Part shown: piece after piece, positions 11,401 to 21,774 of the stretch
Layout of the letters: each line of letters starts with the position of its first letter
Numbering within the stretch: position 1 is the first letter of the stretch
Notes under the pieces: model-generated
Told to the model about the DNA's origin: nothing
Seen by the model: the letters and a program-made list of their open reading frames with translations, nothing else
Databases searched by the model: none
NCBI GenBank assembly: GCA_008704415.1
Contig: VXIS01000073.1
Span: forward strand, 62,001 to 126,000
Source of the DNA: Sphaerosporella brunnea
Taxonomy: Eukaryota > Ascomycota > Pezizomycetes > Pezizales > Pyronemataceae
Direction of reading: 5' to 3'
Length of the DNA: 64,000 bases
Made by a program: the position numbers and the translations under genes

Positions 11401-11569
11401 TCTAGTGTTATGCGGAGGGACGGGAAAAGATGGCAGGGGGACCAAGGTACTCATGTACGGGTGTTGGATAGAGGATAGGGACAGGAGCTGGGACTAGATC
11501 CGTGAGATTCCACGCACGGAGTTCAAAGTTGAAGAGTGGACCAGATACATCAGAATGAAATACGAAGGT

Positions 11570-12500
11570 TCAGTGAAGAGAAACCGAATGGAAAGGAAAA
11601 TCACAAAGCGGAAGCAAGGTCCTCTTTAAATAATGAAATATTAGCGCAGCCGCTTGCCCTGATTTATAATGGGGGAGCCTAACTGAATCGAAAAGAAACA
11701 GCCCCAATATAGCGCCACACAAACCTGTTTTAACTTTGCACCGTGATATCCTGATCATCCGAAGTGGACCGCTGGGAGACGCAACGCTCTCCATATTGAA
11801 ATGCAGATGCATGATGTATGTTGGTCCAGCGGGAAGGTTGATCGTGGCGTGTCTGATCTCCACTTCCTGGCCCTCTTCGGTCTGCTCCTCCTCAGAGTCC
11901 TTCTCATCCTCCACCTCGTCATCCTACTCAGACCCCTCCTCATCCTCCTCCGAGTCAGAGTCCTTCTACTCCTCCCCCGAGTCAGACTCCTCCTCCCCCG
12001 CCTGGTCCTCACCCTCGTCGTCATCGGCAAGCGCCTTCCTGGCCGCCTCCGCCGGGGCATCCAATATATGGTATCTCGTCGCCTTGATGTACCTGTACCG
12101 CTAACGGCGGCACACGTAGTTGTGGTTATCCTTGCACCGGTGTTAGCGACCGTCATGGGAAAAAGCGTGCTTTGCGGCCGTTGGAAGCTATGTGTCAGGA
12201 CGGGACTGTGCTTCCCGGGACTGGCTACACGCACATTGCCAGTGATAAAGTGCCCGTCCCATCTGTTCGCTCTTCCACCTCTTGCAGAACTCAAAGCGTG
12301 ATCACGGGTCTGGACCGCCCCCGTGTTGCACCACCAACATCTATCGTCCGTTCGGCGACCACTCTTGAGGAGGGAAGGGCTTGCCAACTCTTAGTTGAAA
12401 GTAATGGGACGCCAGGGTTTTCTTCGTTCTGGAGGCGATGGGGTTTGCGTCCTTTCATCGACCGTAATACTTTTTGGACGTGCAATGCGTGGCCTGTCAC
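11570..12500 (-). mobile_element. LINE (Tad1-like) C-terminal remnant
   Basis: On the minus strand near 12340, RTDDRCWWCNTGAVQTRDH is the CCHC knuckle of Tad1-type non-LTR elements. After a one-base frame change it continues FEFCKRWKSEQMGRAL, matching the family's usual C..W continuation. Further on, RYIKATRYHILDAPAEA is followed by a long acidic tail (Glu/Asp/Ser runs, about 11880-12030) with two in-frame stops, then EIRHATINLPAGPTYIMH. No RNase H or reverse transcriptase is visible upstream. It resembles the fragment at 2.3 kb but lies in the opposite orientation. Confidence 0.6.
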
Positions 12501-13500
12501 GCTTCTTTATCACGGGCTCTGGCCTGGGTAACGCTCCTTGCTACATGCGCTAGCAACGTCGTAGCCAGGCCACCAGGTGCATTAGCTTTGTCGTCCTTGC
12601 TGTCCTTGCTGTGTTTGTCGTCGTTGCTCGCGAGGCGGAGTATCCTTATCTGCCGTCTTCTTGACTGGAGCCGTCCGTACAGCGGGCGACGATGCTTCTG
12701 TTTGGTTCCAGCCACATGGCGGACGTTTGAAGGGCGGATTCCTCTGGCTCCAAAGGACTTTGCCAGAAGGGGGGCGGGCGGCCGTCGTCGTCTTCTGCTC
12801 CGCCAAGGGATGGCCAGGAATAATGTTGGCCAGGTTTGCCGCTACGGCGGTGCGGGGGGGGGGGTTCGGGTCAGTACGCTGTTGAAGGCAATTCCGCTTA
12901 CGAACTGCGGTAGGCGTTGGGCCGACGAGACCGTAGGGCTGGCGGGAGGGAGCGGTATAAATCTATGATATGCTTGGTGTGAATAACGGCCAAATACCGC
13001 CCGCGCCCTCTGTCTGTGCTTTGCAAGAGGGTGGGATTTTCAAAAGCCGCCACGCAGTGAGGTTCGATGTAGACCTATCAAGTTCCTATTGTGGTTGGTC
13101 CCTCAAGAGCGCTTTAAACAATTCCGTTCGCGCCGCTGATTGTTGATACCGTGTACCCGGCAACAATGGACCGTGCATGCGAGGCACATACCGGAGAGAC
13201 ACATCTCGAAATGGAACAGGACTGGCGAATGTGCTCGCAACCGCACCACAGCAAGAGATGTCTCAGCAACGGGCTTACCCCGCGCGCACTAGGCGCTATC
13301 GCAAGAGGTGTTACCGACATTCAATTGGCGAACCGCACATCACACCCACACATACACACAAACACACACGGCACCAGCGAGAGGTTATGATCCCTCGCAT
13401 TTCCAACGCTTGAGCAAATCGATTGTTCGGCCTATGTTCTTGATCTCGTTTAAGACGTGGATAACGCGTTGCGAACAATCATTTCTTTAGCCGGGACGAG
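12501..13500. other. Unassigned GC-rich spacer
   Basis: No recognised gene. It contains a G-run near 12856-12865 and a CA-rich stretch (ACACACAAACACACAC type) at about 13340-13370. Confidence 0.4.
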
Positions 13501-13546
13501 CCTCACCTATCGGCAACCCTCACCTATCGGCAACCCTCACCTATCG
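13501..13546 (+). repeat. 17-bp tandem repeat, about 2.7 copies
   Basis: The unit CCTCACCTATCGGCAAC occurs at 13501 and 13518 and partially at 13535. It lies immediately upstream of the gag-like frame. Confidence 0.9.
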
Positions 13547-13795
13547 AAAGCGACCGGGTGGTCAACAATCAAGAAGTTTGATGGGAAGACCTACAAGGCC
13601 TGGGCATACCACATGAAGATGCTGCTCAACCGCGAGCGGTGCAAGGGGATCGTTGATCGCACGGAGGTTTCTCCTGCTAGCCCCACTAAAGCTGTTGCAG
13701 CGGAACTTGATGAGGATGGCAAACCAATTCCTGGCACTGGCAGTGCTGGCGCAGCCCCAACTCATGCGTTTACCGACTATACGCTTCGTGTATAA
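13544..13795 (+). pseudogene. Copia-type Gag N-terminal fragment
   Basis: The frame reads IKKFDGKTYKAWAYHMKMLL then NRERCKGIV, and later DEDGKPIPGTG and FTDYTLRV. This aligns along its length with residues 15-90 of the intact copia Gag in this window (IQKFDGKNYKDWAFEMELLL, then TQERAWSIV, DEHGKVVV, YNDYLWRYH). The conserved FDG..Y..W motif is the N-terminal Gag signature of copia elements. The frame ends at 13795, and no protease, integrase or RT follows. No flanking LTRs were found. It is a relic of a different, related copia family. Confidence 0.7.
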
Positions 13796-15282
13796 GCTTC
13801 TTGACGGCCTGCTGCTGCATACGTAGCAGAGCTGGCAAGGTTTCTGGTTCCGGCAACCATTGCTGCCTGCAGCTTGTGAGTGGAACGTTCTGGTAACCGT
13901 GGACTGGGACCTGCGGGTCCATGTGGCTGCGTTGCCAAACACTTCGTCCGCCGCCTCAGCAGCCAGTTCATCCAGTCGTGGTGGTCGGCCCACAGTTACC
14001 TTTAAGAAGGATACAAAACTCTGTCGATGGCCTACAGAAACAGATCACACACACTGTCGACACTGAGTGAGCTGAACATTGGTGCAGACGCAAAATTCAG
14101 TTCTGTTGCGGTGCTGGCTGCTGCCACGAAATGGACGGATTATCCACGCGAACACGCCATTAAACGTGTTCTGCTGACTTACCTTATCTTGGGCTGTCAC
14201 TTGGTTCTTGAGCGTCGATTTGGTCGATTGGACGAACTGCGTTGGTTGTCTGTTTCTGTAGTCGGTTAACGGGGGTCTTCCTGTGCGGTTGGTTGTCATT
14301 TTGTCGGGTTTTTTTTTCTCCGGCCTATACGTCGTTGGTCGCACGGCTTGCGTTCTTCTTTTGTTTTACGTATAATGTTTCAATCGGCTCTTCAACCTGC
14401 TGGGAATGAATGGTGGAGTATGCTTGCAAACATTGTAGGCCTATATTGTTGTTGCTCCGGTGTCATGACTCGCTGTGCCTATATCTAGAGTAAGCATTAC
14501 GCAAACCGTGTCGGTCTGATGGAAAATCGGACATGGATCAGACCAAGCCTGAATCTGGGAGTTAACCACCAGGTCCAGACAAATCTGGTGCGAACGACCT
14601 TTAATGAGTACCCACAAGCACTCAACTCTGCAACATAACAATGACATTTGAACCAACCACTACATGGAATCGAGCGCTCTGTGAAGTCTTCCCGTTCCTT
14701 TTATTCTGCCCCTGCTATTTATCCGACTGGCGATGTTTTCTGGCTTGCTGTCGTCGCACCCCCGAATATTTCTTTTTTCCGCTGCCTATTTGCCACGCTC
14801 CTGCCGTGGCCTGAGGTGTTTTTCCTTTGCCTCTGACTCTTTCTTCGTGTTTGATTCAATACTGAGCGCTCACACAAAGAGTTGGTGGGGCACTGGTGGT
14901 GGCCACGCTGATCATTCCTATATCAGTGGAGTGAACGGCGTGCCAGCTGCAGCCGATGACAAACGTTCACGCTGCGAAGGGGACGCTGATCACCTGTGGA
15001 ATGGGGGCAAACGTGCTTATGATTGAAATGCACCGCGCGGTGGTGTATAGGTATTCGAATCGCCGTGAGCGGCCACGGATAGCAATGAAATGATGCTTTT
15101 TAATAACTTGGCAGATCGCTGCTTTGATGCCCAATCGCTACTCATCTACTGTCGTACCCTGGGGTTGTAAACAGTTGCCCGTCACTGCCACCTAGATGCC
15201 ACACCAATGCTGGAGTGAAATATTTCCCGACAGGGCAACAATCGCAAATATCCCGTGTTCGGACAATCAACCAAGCGGGCAT
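13796..15282. other. Unassigned spacer
   Basis: Short frames only. No domain or repeat recognised. Confidence 0.4.
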
Positions 15283-15329
15283 TTATAAAACCGCAAACCC
15301 ACCAGCGCGAGTGTCTAGACTAGCTGACC

Positions 15330-15566
15330 ATGGACCACTGTGCGTTGGACTCGTGTGAAGATACGCAGGCAGGCCAACCAAACCTGCCGTGCAAGGTTTG
15401 TCAATGCTCCCCCTGCACCAACTGTTCAAACTACCCACAGCGGCAATCCCAAGAACTAACGCCAGCGCCAGTCAGTGTTCCCATCGACAAACGACGGGCA
15501 AACCACTACTGTCCAACGACTTCAGCGGCGCTCCTTAGTTACCTGGCTCACGAGCTGCTGTGGTAG
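15330..15566 (+). CDS. Possible small cysteine-containing protein, 78 aa
   Basis: Weak candidate. The ATG sits in a good context (GACCATGG), about 45 bases after a TATA-like ATTTATAAAA at 15280-15290. The product has a CKVCQCSPCTNC cluster at about residues 21-32 and no signal peptide or membrane segment. The frame is short enough to occur by chance, and no relative is seen in the window. I include it because promoter-like spacing, start context and cysteine pattern coincide. Confidence 0.2.
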   Translation: MDHCALDSCEDTQAGQPNLPCKVCQCSPCTNCSNYPQRQSQELTPAPVSVPIDKRRANHYCPTTSAALLSYLAHELLW

Positions 15567-16116
15567 CGTTGTGTGGTTCACATACAATATCCTTCGAATT
15601 CCTTCTCCGCAATTGTCAAGATTGTATATCGTGTAGATAAAGTCAACAAAACGTATCTTCGATTCGCTGATCTTGTGTGTACAGCAACTTTCCCCTTCGC
15701 TGACCGAGCCTGCGGGGCTTGCGCAACTTGCCCTTGGGCTGCTGCGGAATTACGGGGTCGCTTGCGCATCTCCTGCTGCGACGGATCCTAAAACCGATAG
15801 ATTGCAAAAGTTGCGTGTGGGCAGCGGAACACGCATTTTACACGCTTCCAGTTGTAGCTCCTCATTGACCAGACCACCTTTGTACAAAATGCAATATCCT
15901 TTTCACAGTGTAAGTGTTCGCATCAACTCTTCGTCAATCTGATCGTGCGTATCATTCTGAAGCACCCGAGTGTAGCCATCATCCTCATCAAAAATTGGAA
16001 TAGTTATAGCCGGAGTAGCCAACGCACGTGTAGATCAGGAAACATATGACGCAATAGAATTCAATTCGTGTAATTCATGGCCAAACCGACAGCCACGTTG
16101 TTTCAAAACTGCTGAA
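15567..16116. other. Unassigned spacer
   Basis: No gene, RNA or repeat that I can support. Confidence 0.4.
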
Positions 16117-16874
16117 TAGTTATGGACCCGAGCCGGCTCGAATCAATCCTGCAAGATCAGCTCGAGCTGGTTCGGCTCGTAGAGGTGGAGGCTCGGGCTC
16201 CTCAGCATCCGTATCATTCTCACTATCTAGCAGTGATTCCTGATGGGTCTCTGGGACCGGAACCTCATCGCCACTGTCTATCTCTCCTGCATCCTCCTTG
16301 CTTAACCTTTCACGTTCCCAGTGCTCCACATCATCCTGCCCTAACCAGCTTTTAAGCAACAAGCAAGCGCTACTTCAGGTTTCCAAGAGCCTCTTTCGTT
16401 TTTGGTAATAAGATCTCCAGGTTAGGAGAAAGGACTCTCAGCCAGGACACTTGTGGTATAGAGGGATATTAGCGAGCATTCAGTTAGTATACCCCAGCTC
16501 CCTGATAGCTCTTTAAACTAAGCAGCACGCTCATCCGGGGGGTGTGCATCCGTCGATTTGTCTGCCATAGGTCTGCTGGTGGTGGCGCACCCGCTCGGAG
16601 TTGGTAGTTATGGTCCGCTGAAGGGTAGGTAGGTAGAATTGGGTTGCGTGACAGGAACAAGCGACTCGAAGTTTTTATATGACACATTTGATTGTCTGTT
16701 TTCATTGTACAACACTCTCTGTAATTTCCATTCCCATCAACCCGCCCCATCAGAACCACCGATCACCGGTCATGGTGAAAACCCCAGCTGGCTCGAGCCG
16801 ATCCTCCAAGGTCAGCTCCAGCCAGCACTGCTCGTAGAGGACAAAGGATCCGCTCGTCTCGTGTCCATCACTAA
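16117..16874 (-). mobile_element. Internally deleted hAT transposon, 758 bp
   Basis: The left end is TAGTTATGGACCCGAGCC. The right end, read inverted, is TTAGTGATGGACACGAG. The octamer CTGCTGAA flanks both sides (16109-16116 and 16875-16882), an exact 8-bp target duplication. Both subterminal regions are rich in CTCGAG/GAGCC words, as in the related element at 3.6-5.1 kb. The only coding remnant is the minus-strand hAT C terminus next to the left end. It is non-autonomous. Confidence 0.8.
16120..16440 (-). pseudogene. hAT transposase C-terminal remnant
   Basis: In the minus strand a RSYYQKRKRLLET stretch, then one TGA, leads into ACLLLKSWLGQDD and EHWERERLSKEDAGE, then an acidic tail. LLLKSWL is the conserved dimerisation-domain end of hAT transposases. 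The same WER.RLSKEDA sequence recurs at 50.8 kb, so both derive from one family. At LGQDD this copy keeps CAG, whereas the 50.8-kb copy has TAG. Confidence 0.65.
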
Positions 16875-16904
16875 CTGCTGAACTAAACCGACCCTCCTTT
16901 GACA

Positions 16905-17345
16905 GATGGCTTGACGGCGGGCTCCCCAGAGTCCGCAACGCAAGATGTGCGCTTGTACCCCTTGTCTTTAGACAGCCAAAAGCCGCAAATCTTGCGGCCA
17001 GGCCGGGGCTCCGGATGAACCCTCTTTGGGTTCTGATACCGGGAGCACTTCCGTTGGGATTAGCATTAGAGTCTGAACTGGTCTTTGGGGGAAACATACC
17101 CGGCGAGTCGCCGACCCCTGAGGATTCAGTGGGGCTGGAGGGGCAGGTGCAACGTGGCAGCGCGGGTGGAGGAGTTGGCCACCGTGGACAGGAGGCGCGG
17201 GCGCTGCGCTGCTGGGCATGCGCTTATACCCGTTATCCTTGGCGAGGCGCGACTCGCATGCATGTCCGCATGCTGGCCGGTGCTCCGGGTGAACTCCCTT
17301 GGGTTTGCGGTAGCTGAAGAACCTATATTGGGATTAGTATAAGCG
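16905..17345 (-). repeat. Two diverged tandem copies of a coding-like repeat
   Basis: About 16905-17070 and 17200-17345 are diverged copies. Both contain CTCCGG.TGAAC.C..TTGGGTT followed by TTGGGATTAG.AT.AG.GTC. In one minus frame both read N-(A/T)-N-P-N, and in another both contain KDKGYKR or KDNGYKR. The ancestor probably coded for a repetitive protein together with the 42-bp units next door. Confidence 0.5.
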
Positions 17346-17358
17346 TCACAGGAGTGAT

Positions 17359-17484
17359 TTCACGTTTTACCCTCTTGACGGTCTTGGTGGGTAAATCGCA
17401 TTCACGTTTGACCCTCCCGGGGTTCTTGGTGGGACAATCGTCTTCACGTTTGACCCTCTTGGGGTTCTTGCTGGGTGAATCTTC
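17359..17484 (-). repeat. 42-bp tandem repeat, three copies
   Basis: Units start at about 17359, 17401 and 17443, each containing CACGTTTGACCCTC (or CACGTTTTACCCTC). A length of 42 bp keeps the reading frame. On the minus strand the units encode PTKNPGRVKRE-like 14-residue repeats, a basic motif that could act as a nuclear signal. The frame runs into a stop at about 17330. Confidence 0.8.
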
Positions 17485-18519
17485 TTCATCTCTCGGCTTC
17501 TACATGCGATGTCAGTAATAATGCCAGCAAGATATATTCATTGGAGACTGACCTTCTTGTTCCTGTGGGTCCTCATGTTCCCAAATGGGAAAAACCTTCA
17601 TCCGAAGATGTGATGGGGTTGAAAAAAACAGGTACGAAAACCTGTTTTTACCGAGGAAAGGTGGATTGGGGGAGGGATGAAGAGGAGTCGGGCGTTTATA
17701 TATGCGGCGCCGCCAAGCTTGCTTCACTGATTTTCACTCGGGCGTTTACATCGTCACACGTTTGCTTCACCAACTTTCACTTGGATTTTCACGTCGACTG
17801 ACGACCACAGAGTGCAAACTGGTTGGAGGGAGATGGATCTGAGCAGCCTTTTCCTTTGAGCTGCAGCCAGAGACCCAGCCAGGTTCCGTTCGGTGTCTCA
17901 AGGCCACCCTAGGGCGAGGTAACAGCGCGGAAGGGAACGCTGTACATATTCAACGCTCATCTATCGCCTTACCAGCAAGCGCGCGGTACGGCCGCCTCAC
18001 TGCTACCACAACAAAGAATCTACCGTCACACCCAGGGAGAACTACCACGCGCCAGAAAACTCCCATCATTCTGATGTTGTCCCAGACAAACGACCACCTA
18101 GTTGTCGGGTAGCAGTGAGGATTGTTGTACTCGAACCTCTGGTATGCGCTGCCGTTGCCGTGCCGAAATTGAAACAGTCGTAACTTACTGCGGGACATTT
18201 CCTCTTTCTTTCAACGGTTATTTCACCCTATACCCCCCTCCAGTGACCGTAATTCACCGTCTACCCCCCATATTAAATTATTTCACCAACTACCACTCAA
18301 CCCGTCGAGCGAGAACAAATAACTGTGAGCTGTACCAAGTGACAAACCTCAATCCCCACAACAACCCGCGTTCCCCGTGCGCCCGAAACTCTCATCTCAC
18401 GTCTGCATGACAACCGTCATCCCCCATCATCGCGACTAGCTAGCTTCTGGTTAACCAACCACTGGTATGCTGACCGGTCTTTTTGCTTCACCCGCTGACC
18501 CCGCTATGCTACACCCAAC
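17485..18519. other. Unassigned spacer
   Basis: No recognised gene. A 108-codon plus frame (17475-17801) has no known motif. Confidence 0.4.
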
Positions 18520-20000
18520 ATGTCCGAACCCACCACGTGCCTTCAAGAAGTAACTGCAAACTTAGACTCGAAGTCACAACGTCCTGACCAGGTTGCTGTT
18601 CATGTCGACTGACTGGCTGTCGAAGTGGGGGATAGGTTTTCAACCTCCCAGGACTTCAAGGCGTGCGTGCGGCTCCATGCCGTTTTGAACGGGCATTCAC
18701 AGTCCAACAAATCTCGGAATGTGGTGCAGTGCGGAGACAGCGATCAGTGCGACTACAAAGTGTGTGCCGTCTGGAACAAGCACGAAGAGAAGTTGAAGGT
18801 CACCGTCGTAGTAATGGAGCATACGCGCTGTTTGGGCTGTGCTACACCGCGTTACAGCTCCGGTCGACTTCACTCCTTCTTCAAGGACAAAGTTCCGCTG
18901 ATTATGACCAGGGCTGCCAATAGACAGGCCGGCCCGTGGGGCACACCGGGACCCACAATGTGGGTAGGCCGGGGCGTGCACCTGGCTCCTCGGAAAGGTT
19001 CCGGGCGACCCTCTCGAGGTCTGGAGGACTCAGAGGTGCCTGGGGATTGCCGGTTATTCGGCGATTGCTTGGTGCCGACAATGAGTCAACCTCCGAGCGC
19101 TCCAAGTGATCAAAACCAAGGCATTTGAGGATGCATATCAAAGCGGTTTCCCTCTGAACGCTTGTCGCGGCAAGGCCGGTGAGCGCCACGATCAAGATCT
19201 TTTTTTGTCCTTGTTGAGGAGAGCAACTGTAGATGGTTTGCGCCAATGCTGACCTCTGCTTGGGGTGGCTGTGTTCTTTAATCATGGCAGATAGTTCAGG
19301 TACCTTGCGGGCCCCCGGGCACCAACATGTCGCGCTTCATCCAGGGCCCGTGGCCACCTGGATCTCGGTCCAAGATGTCTGGTCCAAACAGGCCTCGATC
19401 GGAAAAGCCCGTTTAATTCAAATGGGTTCAGACCGCGCCGGAAGCCGGACTGGCCGGTCTATTGGCAGCCCTGATTATGACTGTGACCAAGCGCACCAAA
19501 CCACGCGATGTGATGGAGGGAGTCCAGAAGCACCGGAAAGCTCGTCTCAAATATGTACGTGCCTGCGAGTTGAGAATCCTGATATCCCCTGTGGCCATGT
19601 GGTGGCTTTAATACGCCGGCTGGACCAGGCACCATCTGATTACTTACCCTCCTACGTCAAAAACCGAACCTTAACCAACAGTCACAGCGAAATCTTTCCA
19701 CGTATTGATAGAGGAGATGTTCGCAGTATTACACAATGGATTTGGTGGACAGTGAAGACAACTCCGATACTGACTATGACGCAAAGACTGTATCGTCAGA
19801 GCCCCTGTTGGATGAGTGCAAGCCACCAGTGACTCGTGCTCTCCACTGCGGGCCCCCCAAGAAGCGTAAGCTCAAAGGAGTGAACGACGGTTGGGGAAAA
19901 ATTTGGCAAGATCGGGCTGTGCAGTCCGCTCCAGTTCGTTGTAGTACGTGGCGCGGAGATATACCGCATCTGTAAAACCACTTCAACAAGCGGTGCATTC
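18520..20000 (+). pseudogene. Decayed Mutator-like (MULE) transposase interrupted by a MITE
   Basis: From an ATG at 18520 one frame (with a single TGA near 18595) runs through GDRFSTSQDFKACVRLHAVL, QCGDSDQCDYKVCAVW and VVVMEHTRCLG. That is the WRKY/GCM1-like DNA-binding N terminus of MULE transposases (F.S..DFK, two cysteines, EHTC). The MITE 18909-19473 then splits it. Beyond it, CTCLRVENPDIPCGHVVALI is a SWIM zinc finger (CxC...CxH), followed after a frame change by PPKKRKLKG (AT-hook-like) and VRCSTWRGDIPHL (remnant zinc knuckle). The order SWIM, basic hook, knuckle is the usual MULE C terminus. The DDE catalytic core between the DNA-binding and SWIM parts is missing even after removing the MITE, so the copy was probably already internally deleted. 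Confidence 0.65.
18909..19473 (-). mobile_element. hAT-type MITE, copy B (565 bp)
   Basis: The ends are CAGGGCTGCCAATAGAC and its inverted partner. The octamer ATTATGAC occurs directly at 18901-18908 and 19474-19481, an exact target duplication. It belongs to a subfamily with GCCAATAGAC in place of GTCAATAGTC and lies opposite in orientation to copy A at 23.3 kb. There is no transposase. It is inserted in the MULE gene. Confidence 0.9.
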
Positions 20001-21774
20001 ATCGGAACACCTTGGGACAGCCTGTGGCTCGATATCCAGGCGTTGGAATTTGAGTCTCATAGGGAATTATTGGGACATGACGGGCCAAAAATGACCCAGG
20101 TATTCCCGGACCCGTCCCAAATTCCGGACCCCGTATGCCACAGTTCTCCCATTACCAGCGCCGCAGAATGGTTTGAAAACCACAGATCCGTTCACCGCAG
20201 AAGCGTCCCCGTCTTGCCCGAACAATCCGCGGCTCCCTGGAAATCTAGTCTATTGGATATTTGTAACCGCCTCCCGCGTGACACCTAGAGGACATGCGCG
20301 GGATAAGGATGGGCGGCCGGGTGCCGTTGGTACGAGTGCAGATGTTGCCAGGGCGCCAATATGCCCGCAGCCGTCTGTTGGGATGGCTGCACAGCGCCTT
20401 CGGCGTCCCGGCAATCGCAATCCCTATCTCGGCGGCAGGATAGACCCAGAAGTCATGCCTGTGGGTCGTCTATGTGTCGTAGTGCGATTCCTCCATCTTC
20501 GCCATCTTCAACTCTCGTGAGCCACCATGATCAACCTCAGGCCGCCCGGTGTATTGCCGGTGCCCAAGCGTACACATATGTGCCCGCGTAGGGGACCCTA
20601 GACTCTGGTTCCTCAACCAAATATCAGTCCCAACTAACAGCGGTTCTCACCGTGAGCTCCTACCACCGGCGAGGTAGAATCATTCGAAAACCTTTCCACC
20701 GTGCCGTATGTACTCGCACCGTCATCGCGACATCACGTGTTAACAATCGCCATTCGGATCCCGAATTTCGTCATTGTGCTGTCGACCGCCCCCCTCAGCT
20801 CCCGTCGGCGTCAGGTCCACCAAGGGCGGTCAACGGGGCTGTGGTCGCTCCAGACTCACACCAATTAACACGCCACGTCGGAGAGGATATTTCGCCACGC
20901 AGTTTCAGTCACCGGCCGTGACTCAGTCTCCTGTCGCCAGTCACCACAGCCGACACCAATCATGGTAAAACCCAATCCCCTATGGTCATACCAGGAACCA
21001 AGCACGGTGTTGCACGGCAGGTAGACGTGCGGCCTCGTGATTTCGGCGCGTAGGCGTCGGATTGCAACGGGATCTTGGACCCGCGGCGGCCAGGTATCCA
21101 GCTCCCTAGGGCTCTCCAAGTTCCACCGATCTCCCGTATATAGTTCGTGATCCCCCTTGCGCGCTTTCAGCCCGCATGCATGCCCGGTGAATAGGATTGA
21201 GGTATGCCAGGGGTCTCAAGGCTCGCCGGACCCATGTCCAATCGGCTTCCCATCTCCGTGTGCTTCCAGGCGTTTACAGCTGCAAACGCGCGTCTAGGCG
21301 CCGCGGCTGCTCGGTATATTGGCCTTGTAAGCGCTCTTGTGACTTCACGCTGAAGTCTGCCATGGTGAATGGTGCATTGGCCAATCACCATTATTTTATG
21401 ATCTGTCGCTAGGGACCGTGGGAATACGGCACGTGGGTGTTGCCCTCGCGACGAGTCTGATAAAGGACCGGGCGTATGTCCAACACGCATCGCGTCTCAC
21501 GAGACGACTGCCCGGTCTCTGCCTCCGCGGCCAGCGGGCATCCCATCTCAAATGGAATGTTACGTATCTCTGGGCCATGGCCAGTCGAGTCTCCGTCGGT
21601 GTCTCCTCATCGACGCTTTCCCTGAGCGCACAACTGTCCAGTCGCTGCGGCGCCTCGGTATAGCGGACGTTTTCACCACAAAACCTATGCTGCCAGGGGA
21701 GATGCGCTACCGTATCAGGCTGCTTATACATTGCCTGAGGATGGTATGCCCTAGGCGCCTGAGTAAACTAACAT
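20001..21774. other. Unassigned sequence
   Basis: Several frames of 60-115 codons on both strands, none with a recognised motif. Minus frames at 21167-21490 and 21396-21731 lie just downstream of the 260-codon minus frame and could be further exons or debris of the same locus. Confidence 0.35.

Noticed and set aside
17359..17484. CRISPR-like array of evenly spaced repeats
   Set aside because: The units are contiguous and coding-compatible with no unique spacers, and the genome is eukaryotic.
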